Of a stretch of DNA of 6,779 nt, positions 1-4,501 are shown piece by piece. The notes under the pieces are model-generated. The model was not told the origin of the DNA. It saw nothing but the letters and a program-made list of their open reading frames with translations, and did not search any database. Every line of letters begins with the position of its first letter. Position 1 is the stretch's first letter. A program made the position numbers and the translations under genes. Location of the stretch: NCBI GenBank assembly GCA_017848075.1, contig JAGALG010000137.1:1-6779 (forward strand). The letters are read 5' to 3'. Origin of the DNA: Oscillospiraceae bacterium (GTDB lineage Bacteria > Bacillota > Clostridia > Oscillospirales > Ruminococcaceae).

Positions 1-545
1 ATCTGGAAAACTTCTGCGAGAACAACAACATGGATCTGGTTTCCGCAGTGACGGTTCACTTTGTGCCTCTGGGTCTGTACAAAGGTACCGGCGACACCTT
101 GGAAAATATCGCTGAGGGCGCTACCATTGCCGTTCCAAACGACCCAACCAACGAAGCCCGCGCACTGCAGCTGCTGGCTGCTCAGGGCCTGATCAGCCTG
201 AAAGAGGGTGTTGGCCTGGCTGCTACCAAAAACGATATCGTGGACAATCCAAAGAACATCGAAATCCTGGAAATCGAAGCCGCTCAGCTGCCAAGAACTC
301 TGCCGGATGTGGCCTTCGCAGTCATCAACGGCAACTACGCTCTGGAAGCCGATGTGATCGATTCTCTGGTTCTCACCGAAGATCCACAGTCTGACGCCGC
401 TCAGGAATTCGCCAACATTCTGGCTGTTCGTGCCGGCGACGAAAACAGCGAGATCACCAAAGCTCTGGTTGAGGTGCTGACCTCTGCCGAGACCAAGGCC
501 TTCATCGAGAAAACCTACGGCGCTACGGTAATCGCTGTCTTCTAA
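1..545 (+). CDS. metQ: Methionine-binding lipoprotein, MetQ/NlpA family (3' part, truncated by window edge)
   Basis: The frame is open from base 3, so the gene begins outside the window; the ATG at 30 is internal, with no ribosome binding site. About 180 C-terminal residues are visible. They carry family hallmarks: PNDPTNEARAL, AAQLPRTLPDVAFAVINGNYA, and an end of the type VRAGDENSEITKALVEVLTSAETKAFIEKTYG. Known for the family: the substrate-binding component of the MetNIQ ABC importer, a lipid-anchored extracytoplasmic protein that captures methionine (D- or L-) and delivers it to the MetI permease and MetN ATPase. The lipobox and signal peptide would lie upstream and cannot be checked. metN and metI are expected upstream, since downstream there is a terminator and then argG. 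Related NlpA proteins may bind other ligands, so the substrate is inferred. Codon use is strongly biased (CTG Leu, CCA Pro), as in argG and pnp, suggesting good expression. Confidence 0.9.
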   Translation, partial: LENFCENNNMDLVSAVTVHFVPLGLYKGTGDTLENIAEGATIAVPNDPTNEARALQLLAAQGLISLKEGVGLAATKNDIVDNPKNIEILEIEAAQLPRTLPDVAFAVINGNYALEADVIDSLVLTEDPQSDAAQEFANILAVRAGDENSEITKALVEVLTSAETKAFIEKTYGATVIAVF

Positions 546-568
546 ATTTGATATCCTCTCTCCCCCTT

Positions 569-607
569 GACCGGATGCAGTTATCCTACGCTGTGTCCGG
601 TCTTTTG
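569..607 (+). terminator. Intrinsic terminator of the metQ-like gene
   Basis: Bases 569-580 (GACCGGATGCAG) pair with 591-602 (CTGTGTCCGGTC) over 12 bp, with two G-U wobbles and a 10-base loop, followed by a TTTTG tract. It starts 23 nt after the stop codon and separates the methionine transport unit from the arginine genes. Confidence 0.8.
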
Positions 608-650
608 ATTTCCTCTTGCATAAAATATTCATCCATTGGGCTTTTCTTTG

Positions 651-670
651 AATTTATTTTAATTTATTTT
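651..670 (+). repeat. AT-rich tandem repeat upstream of the argG promoter (UP-element-like)
   Basis: AATTTATTTT occurs twice back to back. It ends 9 nt before the -35 hexamer, roughly where an UP element contacted by the RNA polymerase alpha subunit would lie. The repeat is seen; the UP-element role is inferred from position and composition. Confidence 0.45.
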
Positions 671-678
671 GGAAAATG

Positions 679-696
679 CTTGCATATTCATTCAAG
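679..696 (+). promoter_or_regulatory. ARG box (predicted ArgR/AhrC operator) for argGH
   Basis: CTTGCATATTCATTCAAG is an imperfect palindrome (CTTG...CAAG). It fits the 18-base ARG box pattern WNTGNATWWWWATNCANW at all core TG, AT, AT and CA positions; mismatches are the outer base at each end and one central base. The right half resembles Bacillus-type boxes. It covers the -35 element and part of the spacer, so bound arginine repressor should block RNA polymerase, giving repression by arginine. The regulator is not in the window; the assignment rests on motif, position and downstream pathway. Confidence 0.75.
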
Positions 697-708
697 CAGT
701 GCTATACT
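680..708 (+). promoter_or_regulatory. Sigma-A promoter of argG(H), extended -10
   Basis: The -35 is TTGCAT (680-685), the spacer is 17 bp, and the -10 is TATACT (703-708) preceded by TGC, an extended -10 motif. Transcription should start near 715, leaving a leader of about 36 nt with the ribosome binding site GGAGG at 739-743. That leader is too short for a riboswitch, so control is probably at initiation through the overlapping ARG box. Confidence 0.8.
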
Positions 709-751
709 TTAGATACATTTTGACAAAAACTGCTTTGCGGAGGTATATATC

Positions 752-1960
752 ATGAAAAAACAGGTAAAAAAATGCGTGCTGGCTTACTCCGGCGGTCTGG
801 ACACTTCCATCATCATTCCATGGCTGAAAGAAAACTATGGCTGTGAAGTTGTTGCTGTTTGCGGCGATGTAGGCCAGGGCAGCGAAACCGACGGTCTGGA
901 AGAAAAAGCTCTGAAAACCGGCGCTTCCAAGCTGTACATCGAAGATCTGAGAGAAGAATTTGTTGACGACTATGTAATCCCAACCATGAAGGCTGGCGCT
1001 GACTACGAAGGCTACCTGCTGGGTACCTCCTTCGCTCGTCCACTGATCGCAAAACGCATCGTGGAAATCGCTCTGGCTGAGGGCGCTGACGCCATCTGCC
1101 ACGGCTGCACCGGTAAGGGCAACGACCAGGTTCGTTTCGAGCTGGCAATCAAAGCCTTCGCTCCGGACATGACCATCATCGCTCCATGGCGTGAGTGGGA
1201 TATCAAGAGCCGTGAAGAAGAAATCGAATACGCTGAGGCTCACAACATCCCTCTGAAAATCAACCGCGAAACCAACTACTCCAAAGATAAAAACCTGTGG
1301 CATCTGAGCCATGAGGGTCTGGATCTGGAAGACCCAGCCAACGAGCCTCTGTACAACAAAGAGGGCTTCCTGGAAATGTCCGTTTCCCCAGAACAGGCTC
1401 CTGATGTTCCAACCTATGTGGAACTGGAATTCGTAAAAGGTACTCCTGTGGCAATCAACGGCGAAAAAATGAAAGCCATGGATATCATCTACAAACTGAA
1501 CGAGATCGGCGGCGCAAACGGCATCGGCCTGTTTGATATCGTTGAGAACCGTCTGGTTGGTATGAAGAGCCGCGGCGTTTACGAGACCCCAGGCGGCACC
1601 ATCCTCTACCACGCTCACAAAGTGCTGGAAACCATCTGTCTGGACAAAGAAACCGCTCACTACAAAGCTCAGGTTGCGCTGAAATACGCTGACCTGGTTT
1701 ACAACGGCCAGTGGTTCACCCCTCTGCGTGAGGCTCTGGATGCCTTCGTGGAATCCACCCAGCAGACCGTAACCGGTACCGTAAAACTGAAACTCTACAA
1801 AGGCAACATGATCAATGCCGGCGTGACCAGCCCATACAGCCTGTACAATGAAGAACTGGCTTCCTTCGGCGAAAGCGACTACGATCAGACCGATTCCAAA
1901 GGCTTCATCAACCTGTTCGGACTGCCAATCGCTGTAAAAGCAAGACTGCAGGGCAAATAA
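752..1960 (+). CDS. argG: Argininosuccinate synthase
   Basis: A cytoplasmic enzyme that joins citrulline and aspartate using ATP (released as AMP and PPi) to give argininosuccinate, the penultimate step of arginine synthesis. At 402 residues it has the usual family length. The N-type ATP pyrophosphatase loop AYSGGLDTS is at residues 11-19. HGCTGKGNDQVRFE at 117-130 is the conserved substrate-binding segment, followed by NLWHLSHEGLDLEDP (181-195) and GMKSRGVYETPGGTIL (270-285). The ATG at 752 is chosen because GGAGG ends 8 nt upstream and the nucleotide-binding loop follows at the normal distance. argH begins 69 nt downstream, and both genes probably share the ARG-box promoter. No other arg genes are present, so citrulline must come from genes elsewhere or from uptake. 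Nothing is missing or broken. Confidence 0.98.
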   Translation: MKKQVKKCVLAYSGGLDTSIIIPWLKENYGCEVVAVCGDVGQGSETDGLEEKALKTGASKLYIEDLREEFVDDYVIPTMKAGADYEGYLLGTSFARPLIAKRIVEIALAEGADAICHGCTGKGNDQVRFELAIKAFAPDMTIIAPWREWDIKSREEEIEYAEAHNIPLKINRETNYSKDKNLWHLSHEGLDLEDPANEPLYNKEGFLEMSVSPEQAPDVPTYVELEFVKGTPVAINGEKMKAMDIIYKLNEIGGANGIGLFDIVENRLVGMKSRGVYETPGGTILYHAHKVLETICLDKETAHYKAQVALKYADLVYNGQWFTPLREALDAFVESTQQTVTGTVKLKLYKGNMINAGVTSPYSLYNEELASFGESDYDQTDSKGFINLFGLPIAVKARLQGK

Positions 1961-1979
1961 GCACAAACACAAAACAACA

Positions 1980-2005
1980 GGGACGGCAAGTCTGCCGTCC
2001 CTCTT
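1980..2005 (+). terminator. Intercistronic hairpin between argG and argH (possible partial terminator)
   Basis: GGGACGGCA (1980-1988) pairs perfectly with TGCCGTCCC (1993-2001) around a 4-base loop; a weak pyrimidine stretch, TCTTT, follows. The broken U tract argues against full termination. More likely it is leaky termination or an mRNA-stabilising 3' end for argG that sets the argG:argH ratio. It ends 14 nt before the argH ribosome binding site and should not occlude it. Confidence 0.55.
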
Positions 2006-2029
2006 TCCGTCAATCAGGAGGTTTTTCCC

Positions 2030-3409
2030 ATGAAACTTTGGTCCGGTCGTTTCGACAAAAATACCGACCAGCTGGTAGACCAGCTCAATGCGTCCATTTC
2101 CTTTGACCAGCGGATGTTCCGGGAGGATATCACCGGCAGCATGGCTCACGCCAAAATGCTGGGCCGTCAGAACATCATCGCCCCGGAAGAAGCTGAGAAA
2201 ATTATCACTGCCCTGCAGGGCATCCTCGCCGATATGGAGGAGGGCAAGATCCCCTTCCTGATCTCCGATGAGGACATCCACATGTGCGTGGAGGCAGAGC
2301 TGACCCGCCGCATCGGCGACACCGGCAAACGCCTGCACACCGCCCGCAGCCGCAACGATCAGGTGGCGCTGGACTTCCGTATGTACATGAAAAAAGAAGT
2401 GCAGGAGATCCGTGGGCTGATCCTGGATCTGCTGGAAGTGCTGGTGAAGCTGGCAGAAAACAATCTGGACACCATTATGCCGGCCTACACCCACCTGCAG
2501 AGAGCACAGCCAAGCACCTTCGGCCACTACATGATGGCTTACGCCAACATGCTCAAACGAGATGTGACCCGTCTGGAGGACTGCTATGAGCGTATGGACG
2601 AGCTTCCACTGGGCTCCGGCGCTCTGACCGGTACCACCTACCCCATCGACCGCCACTTCGTAGCGGAACAGCTGGGCTTCGCCCGGGTCTGCGAGAACTC
2701 TCTGGACGGCGTGTCCGACCGGGATTACTGCATTGAGATCCTCTCCGCCCTGTCCACTTTGATGATGCATCTGTCCCGCTTCTCCGAGGAGATCATCATG
2801 TGGTGCAGCTGGGAGTTCAAATTTGTGGAGCTGGATGACGCCTACTCCACCGGCTCCTCCATCATGCCTCAGAAGAAAAACCCGGACATTGCCGAGCTGG
2901 TGCGCGGCAAAACCGGCCGTGTGTACGGCAGCCTCATGGGCTTCTTGACCATTATGAAGGCTCTGCCGCTGGCCTACAACAAGGATATGCAGGAGGACAA
3001 GGAGCAGGTATTTGACGCCGTTGACACCGTGAAGGCCTGTCTGCCGGTGTTCACCGCCATGGTGGATACCATGACGCTCAACAAGGAAAACATGCGTCAG
3101 GCCGCTTCCCGAGGCTTCATCAACGCCACCGACTGCGCTGACTACATGGTGAAGAAGGGTCTGCCCTTCCGTGATGCTTACACCGTTGTAGGCAAGCTGG
3201 TCAACTACTGCATTGCCAATGGCAAAACTTTGGAGACTCTGTCTTTGGACGAGTACCATCAGCTGTCCCCGATCTTTGAGGAGGATGTGTACGAGGCCAT
3301 CAAGCTGGAGACCTGCGTTTCCATGCGTTTGTCCTTCGGCGGCCCATCCAAGCCATCGGTGCTGAAACAGATCGAATCCATCAAGGGCTTCCTGGAAAGC
3401 AAAAAATAG
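2030..3409 (+). CDS. argH: Argininosuccinate lyase
   Basis: Splits argininosuccinate into arginine and fumarate, the final step of arginine synthesis; a member of the fumarase/aspartase superfamily, normally a cytoplasmic homotetramer. The 459 residues match the usual length. Seen in order: the N-terminal LWSGRF segment (3-8), TARSRNDQVALD (104-115), TYTHLQ-type segment YTHLQRAQP (153-161) with the conserved His at 155, and the superfamily signature GSSIMPQKKNPD (275-286) whose flexible loop carries the catalytic serine. The start at 2030 is set by a perfect AGGAGG (2016-2021) 8 nt upstream. It is probably cotranscribed with argG, though its own strong ribosome binding site allows independent initiation and the intercistronic hairpin may lower its level. 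Codons are less biased than in argG, with more TTG and CCC. Intact. Confidence 0.98.
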   Translation: MKLWSGRFDKNTDQLVDQLNASISFDQRMFREDITGSMAHAKMLGRQNIIAPEEAEKIITALQGILADMEEGKIPFLISDEDIHMCVEAELTRRIGDTGKRLHTARSRNDQVALDFRMYMKKEVQEIRGLILDLLEVLVKLAENNLDTIMPAYTHLQRAQPSTFGHYMMAYANMLKRDVTRLEDCYERMDELPLGSGALTGTTYPIDRHFVAEQLGFARVCENSLDGVSDRDYCIEILSALSTLMMHLSRFSEEIIMWCSWEFKFVELDDAYSTGSSIMPQKKNPDIAELVRGKTGRVYGSLMGFLTIMKALPLAYNKDMQEDKEQVFDAVDTVKACLPVFTAMVDTMTLNKENMRQAASRGFINATDCADYMVKKGLPFRDAYTVVGKLVNYCIANGKTLETLSLDEYHQLSPIFEEDVYEAIKLETCVSMRLSFGGPSKPSVLKQIESIKGFLESKK

Positions 3410-3425
3410 AGAATGTAAGGGATTT

Positions 3426-3458
3426 CCCCCTCTGCCGGAAGGCGGAGGGGGATTTTTT
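3426..3458 (+). terminator. Strong intrinsic terminator of argGH
   Basis: CCCCCTCTGCC (3426-3436) pairs with GGCGGAGGGGG (3441-3451), 11 bp with one G-U wobble and a GGAA tetraloop, followed by A and six T. It begins 16 nt after the argH stop codon. Confidence 0.92.
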
Positions 3459-3480
3459 GGGTTTTGGGGGATTTGGGGGG
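3447..3480 (+). other. Putative G-quadruplex motif at the argH terminator
   Basis: Four G runs on the plus strand (3447-3451, 3459-3461, 3466-3470, 3475-3480) with loops of 7, 4 and 4 bases satisfy the G3+N1-7 rule. The first run also forms the 3' arm of the terminator stem, so the two structures exclude each other. The pattern is directly visible; folding and any role are untested. Confidence 0.4.
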
Positions 3481-3489
3481 AAGGTGGCA

Positions 3490-3503
3490 TTTTCGTCAGA
3501 AAA
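3490..3503 (+). repeat. Palindromic word TTTTCGTCAGAAAA, copy 1
   Basis: A 14-base near-palindrome repeated exactly and in the same orientation 262 bp downstream. Flanking bases extend this copy to a 7-bp stem, CATTTTC/GAAAATG (3488-3505), around the loop GTCA. Confidence 0.75.
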
Positions 3504-3569
3504 TGACGGATGAGGGGTGGCTATAGGCGGCGTGTTCGAACCCTACGGGCCATGAACACGCCCGGAAAA

Positions 3570-3592
3570 AGCACAGGCTATAACGCCAGCAA
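3570..3592 (+). repeat. Diverged repeat AGCA...AACGCCAGCAA, copy 1
   Basis: Starts with AGCA and ends with AACGCCAGCAA (3582-3592); the matching copy is at 3822-3845 with a few changes in the middle and a one-base length difference. It is preceded by CCCGGAAAAA (3561-3570), which also occurs at 3850-3859. Confidence 0.55.
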
Positions 3593-3741
3593 GCGCTCTT
3601 GCCGCGCAGAATTGCTTCTGCGAAAACACAGCTTCTTCTGTTGGCACCCTCTTTTCTCCCCGGCGATGAAAATTGGCCCATCAAGATGGGCTGGAAAAGA
3701 CTCGCCATGGGGAACCCTTCCGATGCACATATTATCGGACA

Positions 3742-3793
3742 TCGGTCGGTCTTTTCGTCAGAAAAGTGCCGCAAGAGTACGCGGCACGACCGA
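3742..3793 (+). repeat. Three-way-junction inverted repeat with palindromic word copy 2
   Basis: An outer 7-bp stem, TCGGTCG (3742-3748) with CGACCGA (3787-3793), encloses two perfect hairpins: CTTTTC-GTCA-GAAAAG (3751-3766, containing the second TTTTCGTCAGAAAA) and TGCCGC-8 bases-GCGGCA (3767-3786). Only two bases at the junction are unpaired. No known RNA family was recognised. Confidence 0.6.
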
Positions 3794-3821
3794 GATCGGC
3801 TGGCGTAACGAAATTTTGATA

Positions 3822-3845
3822 AGCAGAAAGCCCGAACGCCAGCAA
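3822..3845 (+). repeat. Diverged repeat AGCA...AACGCCAGCAA, copy 2
   Basis: Partner of 3570-3592, sharing AGCA at the start and the 11-base end AACGCCAGCAA (3835-3845). CCCGGAAAAA follows it (3850-3859), whereas in the first set that word comes before, so the two sets are not a simple tandem duplication. Confidence 0.5.
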
Positions 3846-3866
3846 CCTACCCGGAAAAAATCCGGA

Positions 3867-3894
3867 CTCACAGGGTCACGAAATGTGGTATAAT
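3867..3894 (+). promoter_or_regulatory. Promoter of the RepA_N-domain gene
   Basis: A consensus -10 TATAAT (3889-3894) is preceded by TGG, an extended -10. The best -35 is CTCACA (3867-3872, 4 of 6 matches) at 16 bp spacing. Start would be near 3901, giving a leader of about 25 nt. The small hairpin CCGGA/TCCGG (3851-3865) lies directly upstream and could be an operator. Confidence 0.7.
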
Positions 3895-3925
3895 AGAGGT
3901 AGAAAGAGAGGAAGGAGGGCTGAGA

Positions 3926-4459
3926 ATGGCAATCAAAAGCACCGCATATTTGTACACAGAGTCTTTTTTGGTGCTGCCACGCTCTGTGTTTGAAAACGAC
4001 AGCCTGAGTTTGGAGGAGGTGGCGCTGTACACCTTGCTGCTGGACCGCTGCAAGCTGTCGGAGCAAAACGGTCTGCGGGACGAGTTGGGCTTGTTCGTCT
4101 TTTGCACTTTGGAGGATGCTGCGTCCTTCCTGCGCTGCGGCCGCAACAAGGCTTTGGCCGCCTTCAAGGCTTTGCTGAAAAAGGGTCTGATCCGGAAGGA
4201 ACGACAGGGCTGCGGTCGGGCCAACCGCTACTATGTCAACGCTCTGCTGGAGACAGCCCCTCTGCCGGAAGAAATAGCGGAAGAAGCCCCGTTGCCGGAA
4301 GAAGCCGCTCCCCCTCCTGCCCCTCCTGTTGCACAGGAGGAAAAAGCGTCTGCATCGCCTTCCCTTTGTCCTGCCGCCGTCTGCAGCGGCGAGCTGGACT
4401 TCGGTGAGAGCAAAAGCCGGGCGCTGCAGCTTTTGGCTGACTACGACAGCAAGCCATAG
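3926..4459 (+). CDS. RepA_N-type replication-initiator-domain protein (orphan, short)
   Basis: Residues about 8-106 read like the N-terminal domain of RepA_N plasmid initiators: a FLVLPRSVFEN opening, LSLEEVALYTLLLDRCKLS, then NG..D..GLFVFCTLEDAA, CGRNKALAAFKALLKKGLIRK and the end ERQGCGRANRYYV. In the family this domain is a winged-helix DNA binder that recognises the origin and forms dimers. Full plasmid RepA_N proteins are usually about 250-350 aa with a separate C-terminal domain; here only 177 aa exist, and residues 111-177 are a Pro/Glu/Ala-rich tail containing APLPEE twice. The C-terminal initiator domain is therefore absent. The start at 3926 is supported by AAGGAGG (3912-3918) 7 nt upstream and its own promoter. 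No partition, relaxase or integrase genes are visible. Leu is often TTG, unlike argG and pnp, fitting low expression or foreign origin. It may be a domesticated DNA-binding regulator or a plasmid/ICE relic; replication activity is not implied. Confidence 0.8.
   Translation: MAIKSTAYLYTESFLVLPRSVFENDSLSLEEVALYTLLLDRCKLSEQNGLRDELGLFVFCTLEDAASFLRCGRNKALAAFKALLKKGLIRKERQGCGRANRYYVNALLETAPLPEEIAEEAPLPEEAAPPPAPPVAQEEKASASPSLCPAAVCSGELDFGESKSRALQLLADYDSKP
4255..4303 (+). repeat. Imperfect 30-bp-period direct repeat inside the RepA_N-type gene
   Basis: AGCCCC followed by TCTGCCGGAAGAA (4255-4273) recurs as AGCCCC plus GTTGCCGGAAGAA (4285-4303), exactly 30 bases later, encoding the two APLPEE units. 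A further GCGGAAGAA lies between them. In studied RepA_N plasmids the origin lies within the rep gene and includes repeats, but two units in a low-complexity tail are weak evidence for that. Confidence 0.55.
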
Positions 4460-4463
4460 ACGC

Positions 4464-4491
4464 AAAAAAGGCCTCCCCGAAGGGAGGCCTT
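4464..4491 (-). terminator. Intrinsic terminator of pnp, UUCG tetraloop
   Basis: On the minus strand AAGGCCTCCC, loop TTCG, GGGAGGCCTT forms a perfect 10-bp stem closed by a C(UUCG)G tetraloop and running into TTTTTT. It begins 10 nt after the pnp stop. In the plus direction the stem is followed only by TTGC, so it should terminate the convergent RepA_N-type gene poorly. Confidence 0.93.
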
Positions 4492-4501
4492 GCAGAAAAT
4501 C

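Larger units (their letters stand above)
3481..3866. other. Hairpin-dense intergenic segment of unknown function
   Basis: No convincing gene is seen in this ~390 bp. It holds a succession of perfect or near-perfect inverted repeats, several with 4-base loops: 3488-3505 (7 bp), 3529-3562 (9 bp, GGCGTGTTC/GAACACGCC), 3589-3602 (5 bp), 3605-3622 (7 bp), 3658-3712 (bulged outer stem around an inner hairpin), 3719-3739 (6 bp), 3742-3793 (three-way junction) and 3851-3865 (5 bp). Three words recur in both halves. There is no recognisable tRNA, rRNA or riboswitch family and no clear promoter inside. It could be a structured RNA, a mobile-element or origin remnant beside the RepA_N gene, or a dispersed repeat common in this genome. 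The inverted repeats are certain; their function is not. Confidence 0.6.

Noticed and set aside
720..749. TTGACA (720-725) with TATATA (744-749) as an argG promoter
   Set aside because: Transcription would start inside or after the argG start codon, and the putative -10 is the gap between ribosome binding site and ATG.
692..3490. 932-codon open frame on the minus strand opposite argG and argH
   Set aside because: It is codon-for-codon in register with both genes, so it stays open simply because they avoid TTA, CTA and TCA codons. Its product is His/Val/Phe-rich with no recognisable motif.
3534..3543. GTTCGAACCC resembling a tRNA T-loop
   Set aside because: Flanking bases do not form a T stem, and no D arm, anticodon arm or acceptor stem can be placed; the word is part of the 3529-3562 hairpin.
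3496..3774. 92-codon minus-strand frame in the same segment
   Set aside because: Needs a non-ATG start with no Shine-Dalgarno sequence, has odd Cys/Ser/Phe/Arg composition and overlaps the opposite frame; more likely a by-product of the repeat sequence.
3481..3866. CRISPR array or insertion sequence
   Set aside because: Repeats are only two-copy, short and unevenly arranged; no transposase, terminal inverted repeats or target-site duplication could be found.
3510..3893. 127-codon plus-strand frame in the hairpin-rich segment
   Set aside because: No ribosome binding site before the ATG, Arg/Ser-rich sequence without domains, runs through all the inverted repeats and ends in the next gene's promoter.
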